Below are positions 17,758-26,024 of a stretch of DNA of 64,000 bases, in pieces; within the stretch, counting starts at the first letter, position 1; every line of letters starts with the position of its first letter. This stretch comes from UPXZ01 sp964634605 (GTDB lineage Bacteria; Bacteroidota; Bacteroidia; Bacteroidales; Paludibacteraceae). The translations under genes and the position numbers were made by a program. Location: contig CAZWLJ010000004.1 of the NCBI GenBank assembly GCA_964634605.1, positions 74,417-138,416 of the forward strand, read 5' to 3'. The notes beneath the pieces are model-generated. The model did no database searches and was not told the origin of the DNA. It saw only the letters and a program-made list of their open reading frames with translations.

Positions 17758-17828
17758 AGGTACCTAGCAGATTCGAACTGCTGTATACGGTTTTGCAGAC
17801 CGGTGCCTAACCACTCGGCCAAGGTACC
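17758..17828 (-). tRNA. tRNA-Cys (anticodon GCA)
   Basis: The minus strand folds as a 71-nt cloverleaf. The acceptor stem GGTACCT pairs with AGGTACC, and the discriminator base is U as in bacterial tRNA-Cys. The anticodon loop is CTGCAAA with GCA, and the T-arm GCAGTTCGAATCTGC has the TTCGAAT loop. The outermost anticodon-stem pair appears as C-U, a mismatch. The CCA end is not encoded. It has its own promoter element and terminator. Confidence 0.96.
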
Positions 17829-17843
17829 ATTTTTTACGGACTG

Positions 17844-17851
17844 CAAAGATA
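17844..17851 (-). promoter_or_regulatory. Bacteroidetes -7 element for tRNA-Cys
   Basis: Minus-strand TATCTTTG lies 16 bases before the tRNA 5' end, with a predicted start near 17837. Confidence 0.6.
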
Positions 17852-17998
17852 GCACTATTTCGGGATTTTTCAAAATATAATCTGAAAAAAACAGAAAACC
17901 TGACTTTTCAGAGAATCCTTGAATCACAAAAAAATGGCACAAGCTTGAACCTGTACCATTTTTCTCAATAAACCAATCTATTATTAACTATCGAAAAA

Positions 17999-18463
17999 CT
18001 ATTCTGTTTCGTGTCGGGGAGGAGGTCCGCCAGGTCGTTTGCTGAGGAGCTGACGTTCGAAGTCTTTCTCTGCTCCGTAATACCTGAAAAGGATCTCAGG
18101 TTTGAGTATTTTACGGATTTTCAGATGATATTCACGCAGGTATTGCGAGCGTTTGATTTCGCTGTTTACCATTTTATCGTTCAGTTCCCGATACTGGTTT
18201 TCACTCAGATTTCCGTCGAACGTCTTGCGAAACAACTGCCTGGTCTGGTTATGAAGTTCCCAGTTTTTTTTCTCAAATTCCAGAAACATCGGTTTTACAG
18301 AAGCTTTTTCGGCCGGAGTCAGTTCAACTTTCGAGATGATAAACTCCCATTTTTTCTCATGAAAGGCATTTACATCAAACTTTCCGCGGCGGTTTTGCGC
18401 TTGTATGGATGCAATGGTCATCAGGAGCAAGAGTATCTGAGTGTATATTCTTAATTTTGACAT
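17999..18463 (-). CDS. Small exported helical protein, Spy/CpxP-like, in sigma-factor operon
   Basis: The 154-residue protein has a signal peptide (MSKLRIYTQILLLLMTIASIQA) and a mature helical, highly charged part. Segments such as KVELTPAEKASVKPMFLEFEKKNWELHNQTR and DGNLSENQYRELNDKMVNSEIKRSQYLREYHLKIRKIL resemble the Spy/CpxP or heavy-metal-resistance fold, proteins that bind or sense unfolded envelope proteins. The tail is Pro/Arg-rich (RPGGPPPRHETE). It ends a three-gene unit with an ECF sigma factor and a one-pass membrane protein. Spy-like identity is a structural guess from composition and context. Confidence 0.6.
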   Translation of the reverse strand: MSKLRIYTQILLLLMTIASIQAQNRRGKFDVNAFHEKKWEFIISKVELTPAEKASVKPMFLEFEKKNWELHNQTRQLFRKTFDGNLSENQYRELNDKMVNSEIKRSQYLREYHLKIRKILKPEILFRYYGAEKDFERQLLSKRPGGPPPRHETE

Positions 18464-18468
18464 AATTG

Positions 18469-18792
18469 TTATTCCGTTTCAGAAGTTAGGTAATAATCAA
18501 TAATTGAAGTTTCATTCACCTGTGAGAGTACATATGTATCGTATGTTTCGGATGCAATTCTCCGGTTTTTATTTTCGGATAAATAAATCTGACCCAGCAG
18601 TATCACTCCGACCATCGATGCAGCCACTCCATACATCCAGGGGCGGATTCGGAATCGATTCACCGGTTGAGAAATGCTGGTGGCAGCAAACTCGTCCATA
18701 CGTGCTGCAAATTCTTCGAAATAGTTTTCAGGCACTTTAAACGGGCTTTTGTTGCCAATTCTCTGAATCTCTGTGTATTCGTTTTCTTTCAT
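18469..18792 (-). CDS. Single-pass membrane protein, probable anti-sigma partner
   Basis: The 107-residue protein has a cytoplasmic N-terminus with the phrase FKVPENYFEEFAARMDEF, seen in Bacteroidetes proteins encoded after ECF sigma factors. One membrane segment follows (about residues 52-68, WMYGVAASMVGVILLGQIYL), then a short outer tail. Its location 66 bases after an ECF sigma gene suggests it regulates that sigma factor, though no zinc-binding anti-sigma motif is seen. It lies 5 bases before the Spy-like gene. Confidence 0.6.
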   Translation of the reverse strand: MKENEYTEIQRIGNKSPFKVPENYFEEFAARMDEFAATSISQPVNRFRIRPWMYGVAASMVGVILLGQIYLSENKNRRIASETYDTYVLSQVNETSIIDYYLTSETE

Positions 18793-18858
18793 CTTATTAT
18801 TTAGACTTGATACAGGTTCAAAAGTTTAAAAATTAATTATAAAAAAACATTTTTACGT

Positions 18859-19392
18859 TTATTCCTTTTTCAGAAAATCCTCCACTTTGCGGGCAGCATG
18901 ATGATATGATGCTTTCAGAGCTCCTTCGGATGTATCGAGGATTTTACTCATTTCTTCGTAGGGTATTTCGTCATAGAAGCGCATATTGAAAACCAGCCGT
19001 TGCTTTTCGGGTAAAGTGATTATTGCTTTCTGAAGTTTCAACTGTACTTCATCGCCTTCAAAATAGGTATCTGCATGTAAATTCTGCAGTAATGCCTCTT
19101 CCATATCATCGAGGGAATTCATCATTCTTGCCTTTTTCTGCGAAAGAAACGAGAGTGTTTCATTGGTAGCTATTCGGTAAAGCCAGGTTGAAATCTGCGA
19201 ATCGCCCCGAAAATTATCCAAACCTTTCCAGGCTTTCATGAATGTATTCTGCAGTACATCATTAGCATCATCATGATCAAGCACCATCTTCCGGATATGC
19301 CAATAGAGCCGTTCCTGATAGGTACGGACCATTTCCGAAAAAGATTTTGCCTTATCTTGAGCGGATTGAGCTGAAAAGTCTTGTAAGTTCAA
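18859..19392 (-). CDS. ECF-family RNA polymerase sigma factor
   Basis: The 177-residue protein has sigma region 2 (MVLDHDDANDVLQNTFMKAWKGLDNFRGDSQISTWLYRIATNETLSFL) and region 4 (LPEKQRLVFNMRFYDEIPYEEMSKILDTSEGALKASYHHAARKVEDFL). It would direct polymerase to a stress or envelope regulon, probably including its own operon. It is the first gene of the sigma / membrane protein / Spy-like trio and starts 53 bases after the flippase-like gene, so read-through from the CDP-alcohol operon is possible. Confidence 0.92.
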   Translation of the reverse strand: MNLQDFSAQSAQDKAKSFSEMVRTYQERLYWHIRKMVLDHDDANDVLQNTFMKAWKGLDNFRGDSQISTWLYRIATNETLSFLSQKKARMMNSLDDMEEALLQNLHADTYFEGDEVQLKLQKAIITLPEKQRLVFNMRFYDEIPYEEMSKILDTSEGALKASYHHAARKVEDFLKKE

Positions 19393-19445
19393 ATAAAAAC
19401 GGTTTTTTATTTGTTTGACCAGTAGTAAGACGATAAGTTTAAAAT

Positions 19446-20465
19446 TCAGGACTGGGTTTGCGGTAATTTTTTACCCGGAAACCGGATTTTAGTCAGCACC
19501 ACACCGGCCAGTATCCAGAAAAGTTCTCTGATTCGGGTACAAAGACCCACATACACCCCTATGCCAGCCGGTAAAGCCAGAGTTGTGGCAGCCAGTACAA
19601 ATCCGCCCTCGCGTGTTCCCATCTGCATGGGTGCGAAAAAGAAAATATTGGCAATGAGCGTGGCAATGGATACAATGAGATATGACTGTACAAATGACAG
19701 CTCAAAAGCAAGCGGGATGGCCATGAAGTACACCTCGAAACAGGAAATGTATCGTGAAATTAGTTCAACAAACAGCGATGCAAAAAAGTCTTTTTTCCGG
19801 TTGATATACAAGTCCGAAATCAACAAATCCATTTCATCCAGGTGGTGTTTGTTTTTATCTCTGTAGATACGGATTTTCTTTCCGACGAACGGAAACCTGG
19901 CTGCTATGGAAAGTGCGTTCTTGATAATTCCTTTGGTAAAAACAGAATATGCCCAGAGAATAAGCAATACACATGAAACAAATACAACCCAGAGTACTAT
20001 CCGGACTATTCCGGATACTTCGGGCATAATAAATATAAAAACAGGAATGGAAATAAGCCAGAAGAAGAAATGGGAAACGTAATGCATCATTACATAAAGC
20101 AATACCGAAGAGGTGGCTTTGTGGGTTCCCAAATCATTTTTAAGTTTCAGAGCCTTGTATGGTTCCCCGCCGATACTGAGCGGGGTCATGTAGTTGATGG
20201 CGTAGGCGCTGATAGTAAGTTTCATTAGCTGCCCTATACCCACTTTCTTTGATTCGGGAGTTCCGTCGGTAATAATTATGTTGAGCGACCATGCATTGAA
20301 AAAATAAACAAAAATCCAGATTCCGAATATGGGTAAAAACCACCAGCCGGTATTACGAAGATTTTCGTAAATAGTTCTGATCCCAAGTTTGTACGCAAGA
20401 AAAGCAAGGACGAGAACTCCTATCAGAAAAAAATAATTGTGGTATTTATTTAACTTACCGGCCAT
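19446..20465 (-). CDS. UPF0104 / LPG-synthase-TM-like multi-pass membrane protein (flippase-like)
   Basis: The 339-residue integral membrane protein has about eight hydrophobic segments. The family signatures are DGTPESKKVGIGQLMKLTISAYAINYMTPLSIGGEPYKALKLK and, near the end, NIFFFAPMQMGTREGGFVLAA. Relatives include the membrane part of lysylphosphatidylglycerol synthase and archaeal AglD-type proteins, thought to move or modify lipid-linked groups. It lacks the catalytic aminoacyl domain. It is the last gene of the operon with the CDP-alcohol phosphotransferase (34-base gap), which suggests it flips or exports the lipid that enzyme makes. The substrate is unknown. Confidence 0.75.
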   Translation of the reverse strand: MAGKLNKYHNYFFLIGVLVLAFLAYKLGIRTIYENLRNTGWWFLPIFGIWIFVYFFNAWSLNIIITDGTPESKKVGIGQLMKLTISAYAINYMTPLSIGGEPYKALKLKNDLGTHKATSSVLLYVMMHYVSHFFFWLISIPVFIFIMPEVSGIVRIVLWVVFVSCVLLILWAYSVFTKGIIKNALSIAARFPFVGKKIRIYRDKNKHHLDEMDLLISDLYINRKKDFFASLFVELISRYISCFEVYFMAIPLAFELSFVQSYLIVSIATLIANIFFFAPMQMGTREGGFVLAATTLALPAGIGVYVGLCTRIRELFWILAGVVLTKIRFPGKKLPQTQS

Positions 20466-20499
20466 TCGTAGAGATGTTTATTTTCTGTCGCTCAATACT

Positions 20500-21399
20500 T
20501 TAACCCTGATTTTCGATTCGTTTGCAGATATTCTCATGACGATACCTGATTATCAGGCGGTTGATATTCAGCACAACAATTTCCCAGATAAAATACAACC
20601 ATATAACATTGAATATGACAGCTATGAAAAGGATAATTGAGCGTCCGTTGAATGTATTCAGATCGATTAAAGGCATGATTTTTCTGCTTCCGGCCCGGAA
20701 TTCTTTTCTGATATCTTCAGGAATATCTGGTCCATATTTATTGTTGAGCCTTTCCATCATTTTTTGCAATTCGGGAGTCAGGCGTTCCTGATTTTTGGTA
20801 TACAGAATGTATCCCCACATAATTACTTTATTAATACCAGATGGCATGTTCTTATACCGCTCTGAAATATGTTTTGAGTTTTCAAACTCTTTGCCTTTAT
20901 CCTTGCTTATAAATAGCAAATGAAGCGTTTTGTAATAGTCGGTAACCGATGCCTGATTCCAGTGCGATATTGCAGACATCAGAATAATGGCAATGTATAT
21001 CCAGGGGTCGTAGGGTGTGTCATACATCATATTCATCCGATGGGCAAAAGCGATATAAATCATCAGGAACCATAAATCACCGGCAAGTCCGTCCAGAATT
21101 CGTCCTACCTGCGATTTTATTCCTGTCATACGGGCAAGCTGTCCGTCCACACAATCGAGGATATTGGCGATAATGAGTGCCAGTATTCCAATCAGTGCAA
21201 GCGTAATATCGTAGGGAAACCACCAGAAAATACCGGCACTGATTCCTACAAATATTGAAATAATTGTCACTGCATTCGGTGTTATGCCTGTATGTTGTAT
21301 TGATTTTGCAATTTTGTATCCAATGGGACGGTAAAAAATCCGGTCGGGATAATTTTCTGTTTCGATGGATTTAAGTGTTGCTTCTACGTCTTTATTCAT
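20500..21399 (-). CDS. CDP-alcohol phosphatidyltransferase family protein, variant catalytic motif
   Basis: The 299-residue membrane enzyme should transfer a phospho-alcohol between a CDP-activated donor and an alcohol acceptor. The family motif is present at residues 82-108: D82, D85-G86, A89-R90, G99 and D103. At the place of the fourth Asp (four residues after D103) there is Gly107, and the Asp is at 108, so the spacing is D-x4-D instead of D-x3-D. Membrane segments lie near 42-60, 66-82, 107-120, 130-150 and 250-275. A long soluble insert (about 170-235) is unusual for small family members. It sits between a cytidylyltransferase fusion and a flippase-like protein, so the donor may be the product of the former. 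Confidence 0.82.
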   Translation of the reverse strand: MNKDVEATLKSIETENYPDRIFYRPIGYKIAKSIQHTGITPNAVTIISIFVGISAGIFWWFPYDITLALIGILALIIANILDCVDGQLARMTGIKSQVGRILDGLAGDLWFLMIYIAFAHRMNMMYDTPYDPWIYIAIILMSAISHWNQASVTDYYKTLHLLFISKDKGKEFENSKHISERYKNMPSGINKVIMWGYILYTKNQERLTPELQKMMERLNNKYGPDIPEDIRKEFRAGSRKIMPLIDLNTFNGRSIILFIAVIFNVIWLYFIWEIVVLNINRLIIRYRHENICKRIENQG

Positions 21400-21473
21400 T
21401 GTTGGTTTTTATTTTTCTTTTTGTGAAGTCATAATTCATTTCGGTTTCATTTTCCGAACAGGTTTCATTGTCC

Positions 21474-22820
21474 TCAATGAATTGTGTGAAAGTTTTCTTT
21501 TTTTCTGAATTTTTCAATAACCGAAGCTATTGCTATCGAGTCGGCAGCCAGAAATTTAAATTGTTTCTGGCTCGGGTTGTTCATTTCAATCAGAAAGTCG
21601 TTGATTTCATAGCGCAAACCTTCGCCATCGAACTTGTAAAAGTATTTACGTGTTTGATTCTGATCCTCGTACCGGAGTTCGAAATATTCTGTTTTCCACC
21701 AGGGAGCAGGCACATAAGCATACCCTTTCGTTCCGCTTATTATCAGATCACCTTCTGTTTTCACGCCCAGTCCGACCTTGAACGAAGCTATAGCTTTATC
21801 GTAAATCATTATTCCACGTGTAAACACGTCTACATCGCCTGCCATATCAGAATAAAACTGAATATCCCGGTAGTTGTATCCCAGAATTTTGAACACTGGC
21901 AATAATGCATACGAAGCCAAATCGACAATACTGCCTCCTGCCTGCATGGTATCCGGTTCGCGGACATTGCCGTTGGATAGCCTGGTAAACGATACGTCAA
22001 CATCCTTTATATTGCCAATAACACCGCTTTTCACTACGGTAATGAGGTGTGAAAAAGCAGGACAGTAAGCTGTTTTGATGGCTTCCTTGAGTACAAGGCC
22101 TTTGCTTTCAGCCAGCTGATACAATTCTTCGGCTTCCCTGCCGGTGAGCGCCAGGGGTTTTTCACACAGCACGTGTTTTCCACGTGTCAGACATTGCCTG
22201 ATATAATCATAGTGAGTAAAATGAGGTGATGCAATATAAACGGCGTTTACTTTTGAAATAAATTCTTCGAAGTCGTCGGTATAAAAGCTCAGTTCGTATT
22301 TTTCACAAAATCTTCTGGCAGAATCGATGTGAGGGTTGAAAACTCCCTTTACGTCGATACCGCTCACGTATTTGGATTCGGGTATAAACTTACCTGCTAT
22401 CCGTCCGCTTCCGATGATTCCGAGATCGGTGACTGACTGTGTTTTTATCCTCAGTTGCGTGCTCGAAACACCTTTTGTTCGCTCCAGATATACCACCTGG
22501 CAGTATTCCTTGAGGTAGTCGAACATGCCTAACCAGTCCGATCCGATGGCAAAAATATCTACTTCGTGCTTAAGTATATCATCAATTTTTTGTCCTTCGT
22601 ATTCTTCGATGATAATTTCATCCGCAAGACCTGCTTTTTTCACATCTCTTATCCGCTCCATCAGCGTACGGTGAACATTGAGTTTACCTCTGCTTCTGTC
22701 GTAATTATCGGTTGTAACACCCACTATCAGATAATCTCCCAAGGCCTTCGCCCTTGTCAGCAGGTTGATGTGACCCTGATGAAAAAGATCGAAAGTTCCG
22801 TACGTGATGACTTTTTTCAT
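21474..22820 (-). CDS. Fusion: TagD-like cytidylyltransferase plus Gfo/Idh/MocA oxidoreductase
   Basis: The 448-residue two-domain protein begins (1-125) with a nucleotidyltransferase of glycerol-3-phosphate cytidylyltransferase type: YGTFDLFHQGH with HxGH at 14-17, and RTKGVSST at 114-121. From about residue 131 a Gfo/Idh/MocA dehydrogenase follows: Rossmann GSGRIA at 137-142 and the catalytic-region CEKPLAL with EKP at 220-222. The N-terminal half should make a CDP-alcohol from CTP and an alcohol phosphate; the C-terminal half would oxidise or reduce a sugar or polyol with NAD(P). It is the first gene of an operon with a CDP-alcohol phosphotransferase and a flippase-like protein. The actual substrate cannot be read from sequence. 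Confidence 0.88.
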   Translation of the reverse strand: MKKVITYGTFDLFHQGHINLLTRAKALGDYLIVGVTTDNYDRSRGKLNVHRTLMERIRDVKKAGLADEIIIEEYEGQKIDDILKHEVDIFAIGSDWLGMFDYLKEYCQVVYLERTKGVSSTQLRIKTQSVTDLGIIGSGRIAGKFIPESKYVSGIDVKGVFNPHIDSARRFCEKYELSFYTDDFEEFISKVNAVYIASPHFTHYDYIRQCLTRGKHVLCEKPLALTGREAEELYQLAESKGLVLKEAIKTAYCPAFSHLITVVKSGVIGNIKDVDVSFTRLSNGNVREPDTMQAGGSIVDLASYALLPVFKILGYNYRDIQFYSDMAGDVDVFTRGIMIYDKAIASFKVGLGVKTEGDLIISGTKGYAYVPAPWWKTEYFELRYEDQNQTRKYFYKFDGEGLRYEINDFLIEMNNPSQKQFKFLAADSIAIASVIEKFRKKENFHTIH

Positions 22821-23244
22821 CTGAAAACTTTATTTATTCCGGAACGCCGGAGCGCTCCTTAAAATGGTTTATTTGTGTTTGAAGATATCCCCGAAGGGAT
22901 GATTCAATTCATTAAAACAATCCGGATTGTTTTATTTGAATTTTATGCCGGTCACTGCCAGATTAATTTATCCTGAAGTTGCTATTTCAGAAAAAACCTT
23001 TCAACCTTTTCGTTGAAAGCAGTAATTACATAAAAATTCATTTTTTAAAAATTAGCAGCAAAGTTAGTGATTTTTTATTTGAAACAAACAATACTCTTAG
23101 CTAAAAAATATATATAAGTACTTAGTAATGTCAGGAATAAGAGTTGAACATTCACTCGTATGTCTGTGTCAAAATTTTAGTTCAAACCGGCAGTGGATTT
23201 CCATTTGAAATCCTGCGTATCGGGCGTTGTTTTTTCAGAAATTT
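22821..23244. other. Intergenic leader region of the CDP-alcohol operon
   Basis: About 420 bases without a gene. It holds the minus-strand promoter at 23059-23088, which leaves a leader of roughly 230 nt before the ATG at 22820. I see no known riboswitch motif in the leader. Confidence 0.5.
23059..23088 (-). promoter_or_regulatory. Promoter of the CDP-alcohol operon
   Basis: On the minus strand TTTG (23085-23088) and TAACTTTG (23059-23066) are separated by 18-19 bases, a good match to the Bacteroidetes -33/-7 promoter. Predicted start is near 23052. Confidence 0.65.
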
Positions 23245-23973
23245 TTATCTGAATGAATACCCTCCGCTAACGGGGATTATTTCACCGTTGAAATAATTAT
23301 TTTCAATAATCATTTTATAAACTTGCGCCAGTTCGTCGGGTGTGCAAAATCTTCCGGTCGCAATTTTGCTTTCGATACTTTTTCGAATATCTGCCGGTTT
23401 GTTTTTCTGCCATTCTGTATCCACAAATCCGGGAGCAACGGCGTTGACACGGATACCGTATGGTTGCATGAATTTCACCAGATTTTTCACCAGCGAATGT
23501 ACAGCTGATTTTGTTACACCATACGCAAGCGATACCGAATGAGGGTATTCACCCATAAGAGAACCCGTGAACAGGATGTTACCTCCCGTGTCAATCCGGT
23601 GAAGGATGCGTTGGAGGAAAAATACAGGAAAATGAACGTTTGCAAAGAAAGTCTGCTCCCATTCGCCGATTGTCAGATCTTCGAAAGGCGTGCGGCAGGT
23701 GATACCGGCATTGAATACGACTGAAAAAAGGCGGATATTATTTTCGTCGAGGAAAGTACCAAGTTCATCAACCGAACTTACACGGGTAATATCTGCTTTC
23801 ACAACCCTTGCGGTTACACAACCTGCCTGATGCAATTCCAGAAGTGCCTTCCGGGCCTGCACTTCATCCGAGCCGTAAGTGAGAATGAGATTGTATCCGG
23901 ACCCGGCCAGGCTCCGTGCAACGGCAAAACCAATGCCTTTGGTTCCTCCGGTTATGAGTATGTTTTTTTCCAT
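23245..23973 (-). CDS. Short-chain dehydrogenase/reductase (FabG-like)
   Basis: The 242-residue NAD(P)-dependent oxidoreductase has the classical SDR layout: cofactor motif TGGTKGIGFAVA near the N-terminus, NAG in FNAGITCRTPFEDL, catalytic Ser in ILFTGSLMG, YGVTKSAVHSLVKNL with YxxxK, and VAPGFVDTEW after it. The end (IIPVSGGYS) fits a FabG-type enzyme. It is upstream of the CDP-alcohol operon on the same strand but separated by about 420 bases with an intervening promoter, so functional linkage is possible but unproven. A minus-strand TACCTTTG at 24051-24058 may be its promoter. Confidence 0.88.
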   Translation of the reverse strand: MEKNILITGGTKGIGFAVARSLAGSGYNLILTYGSDEVQARKALLELHQAGCVTARVVKADITRVSSVDELGTFLDENNIRLFSVVFNAGITCRTPFEDLTIGEWEQTFFANVHFPVFFLQRILHRIDTGGNILFTGSLMGEYPHSVSLAYGVTKSAVHSLVKNLVKFMQPYGIRVNAVAPGFVDTEWQKNKPADIRKSIESKIATGRFCTPDELAQVYKMIIENNYFNGEIIPVSGGYSFR

Positions 23974-24157
23974 CTGTGTATTTATAAATTATTCTCCGCA
24001 GACAGCAGCCATGGTTGTATAACAGATGACCGATGTTTTTGTTGATATGGCAAAGGTAATTATTATTTCAAAAATGAAACGGATTTGTAATATAAAAATC
24101 TGGCAGAATTTTCTGAAAAAGAATACCGGTTTTTGATATTGGAAATTACAAAACGAC

Positions 24158-24165
24158 TACTTTTG
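24158..24165 (+). promoter_or_regulatory. Bacteroidetes -7 element for the MFS gene
   Basis: TACTTTTG, with TTTTG at 24131-24135 as a possible -33 element. Predicted start near 24172 gives a leader of about 23 nt. Confidence 0.5.
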
Positions 24166-24194
24166 TACTTTGAATTTTCACGAACCTTATCCAT

Positions 24195-25388
24195 ATGTCA
24201 AAAGCAGTTAAATCCGGAAAAGCAATACTTGGATTCAAGCCAAATGTGTTTTATACCGGCATCGTCAGTTTTCTCACCGACACATCGGTAAAGATGGTGT
24301 ACTCCGTTATGCCACTGTTTCTGATGTCGATCGGGGCATCCAAAACAAGCATTTCGCTTATCGAAGGAATTGCAGAGAGTACTGCATCGCTGCTCAAAGC
24401 CTTTTCGGGCTACTGGAGTGACAGAATAGGCAAAAACAAGCCTTTCATGCTGATCGGTTATGGCCTTTCGGCGCTGATTATGCCGCTGTATGCTTTTGTT
24501 GTTTCGCCGCTTAATGTGTTAATTCTTCGTTTTGTCGAACGGGTGGGCAAAGGCATCCGCACGGCTCCGCGCGACAGTCTGGTAGCCGGCTCGGTTGAAA
24601 AAAATGAAACCGGAAAAAGTTTCGGGCTGCACAAAGCTATGGACAACAGCGGCGCCATACTCGGCCCGTTGCTTGCATTTATCATACTTTCGGCAAAACC
24701 GGATGATTTTCGTTTCATCTTTTTACTGGCCGGAATTCCGGGAATACTGGGAATTTTTGTCCTGATTTTTGGTGTCAGAGAAGCAAAAAAAAATAAAGAA
24801 AACTTGCTCCGGAAGTTCCGGTTTCAGGATTACCCGAAGCGCTTCTATCTTTTCCTGGTGATTGTATTCATTTTCACACTCGGCAATTCCACCGATGCAC
24901 TTCTAATGGTGAAAGCCTCTGAAGTGGGTATAAAAGTAGCTTTCATTCCGCTGGTTTATCTTATTTCAAGTGTGGTATCGGTAATTCTGGCTGTTCCGGT
25001 TGGTTCGTTTTCTGATAAAGCGGGCAGAGAGAAACTGCTGATTGCGGGATTTCTGATTTATGCGTTAGTTTATTTCGGATTTGGTATCACGCGAAATCCC
25101 TATACCATTATTGCGCTGTTTGCTTTGTACGGTGTATATTCGGCATCTACCGACGGGATTCAGAAAGCTCTCGTTTCGGATTTGGTGGACGGAAATAAAA
25201 AAGGAACCGGCATGGGTATGTACAACGCGTTGCTTGGAGTCACTTTATTGCCCGCAAGCCTGATTGCCGGATTGCTTTATGATAAAGTAAATTCAGAAAT
25301 ACCGTTTTATTTCGGGGCTGCCATGGCTGTTTTATCATCCGTTTTAATGCTGGTATTTTTGATTACAAAGCCAAAAACACATAGCTGA
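24195..25388 (+). CDS. Major facilitator superfamily transporter
   Basis: The 397-residue protein has about twelve hydrophobic segments and the MFS loop motif GYWSDRIGKNKPFMLIGYGLSA between TM2 and TM3, with a second copy in GSFSDKAGREKLLIAGFLIYA in the C-terminal half. ERVGKGIRTAPRDSLVAGS is typical of a Bacteroidetes/proteobacterial MFS subfamily with unknown substrate. It is the only plus-strand gene here, between an SDR and a convergent glycosylase. Confidence 0.88.
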   Translation: MSKAVKSGKAILGFKPNVFYTGIVSFLTDTSVKMVYSVMPLFLMSIGASKTSISLIEGIAESTASLLKAFSGYWSDRIGKNKPFMLIGYGLSALIMPLYAFVVSPLNVLILRFVERVGKGIRTAPRDSLVAGSVEKNETGKSFGLHKAMDNSGAILGPLLAFIILSAKPDDFRFIFLLAGIPGILGIFVLIFGVREAKKNKENLLRKFRFQDYPKRFYLFLVIVFIFTLGNSTDALLMVKASEVGIKVAFIPLVYLISSVVSVILAVPVGSFSDKAGREKLLIAGFLIYALVYFGFGITRNPYTIIALFALYGVYSASTDGIQKALVSDLVDGNKKGTGMGMYNALLGVTLLPASLIAGLLYDKVNSEIPFYFGAAMAVLSSVLMLVFLITKPKTHS

Positions 25389-25412
25389 GGTCCTGACAGT
25401 TTACAATCATTG

Positions 25413-25919
25413 TCAAACGGTTTCAAAACGCCATAATTTGTCTTTCCATTCGCCTGCATAATCAACTCCTATTCTCGGTATTGCTATAAAACGGGGCGAA
25501 TCAGGACTTTCCTCAATCCAGATCCGACCGGAAGTCATTAAATTTTCCCCGTAAAACGTATTATCCATTTTCAGTTCACGGCCTACCCTGCCCGAGCCTT
25601 TTATTTCATTAATTCCGCAAATCAGAACAGCCTGCGGAAATCCTTCAACACCCGCCACAACATTGAGCATCCAATACATGCCATATATCAGATATACATA
25701 TACTTTTCCTCCTTCATGAAACATTACTTCGGTACGCTTTGTGCGTCCTTTGCTCGCATGGCAGGCTTTGTCGTCTCCACCGCAGTAGGCTTCAGTTGCT
25801 GTAATCCGGTAATATTTTATTCGTCCGTCGTCAAAAACCCGCACCAGCGTTTTTCCCAATAGCTTTTGTGCCATTTCAACAGCATCAAGTGTGTAAAATT
25901 CTTTATTCAATCGATTCAT
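25413..25919 (-). CDS. DNA-3-methyladenine glycosylase (AAG/MPG family)
   Basis: Base-excision repair enzyme removing alkylated purines. The 168-residue protein has the AAG-family features ITATEAYCGGDDKACHASKGRTKRTEVMF and GGKVYVYLIYGMYWMLNVV. It is a little shorter than the common 190-200 residues, lacking part of the C-terminus. A minus-strand TAATTTTG at 25924-25931 lies so close to the ATG (25919) that the transcript could be leaderless or nearly so. It is divergent from the HerA-like gene. Confidence 0.9.
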   Translation of the reverse strand: MNRLNKEFYTLDAVEMAQKLLGKTLVRVFDDGRIKYYRITATEAYCGGDDKACHASKGRTKRTEVMFHEGGKVYVYLIYGMYWMLNVVAGVEGFPQAVLICGINEIKGSGRVGRELKMDNTFYGENLMTSGRIWIEESPDSPRFIAIPRIGVDYAGEWKDKLWRFETV

Positions 25920-25950
25920 AATGGCAAAATTAAACTTTTTATTCCAAACA

Positions 25951-25980
25951 TTGCAAAATTGCAGAAAAACAGTAAATTTG
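25951..25980 (+). promoter_or_regulatory. Promoter of the HerA-like gene
   Basis: TTG (25951-25953) and TAAATTTG (25973-25980) are separated by 19 bases. Predicted start is near 25987, about 38 bases before the ATG. Confidence 0.6.
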
Positions 25981-26024
25981 CATTAATAAGTGGACAACAT
26001 TTACTCTTAAAAAAACAAAATCCT

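Noticed and set aside
17748..17942. 64-codon minus-strand open frame
   Set aside because: It runs through the tRNA-Cys gene; the tRNA cloverleaf explains the sequence, and the frame has no protein character beyond chance.
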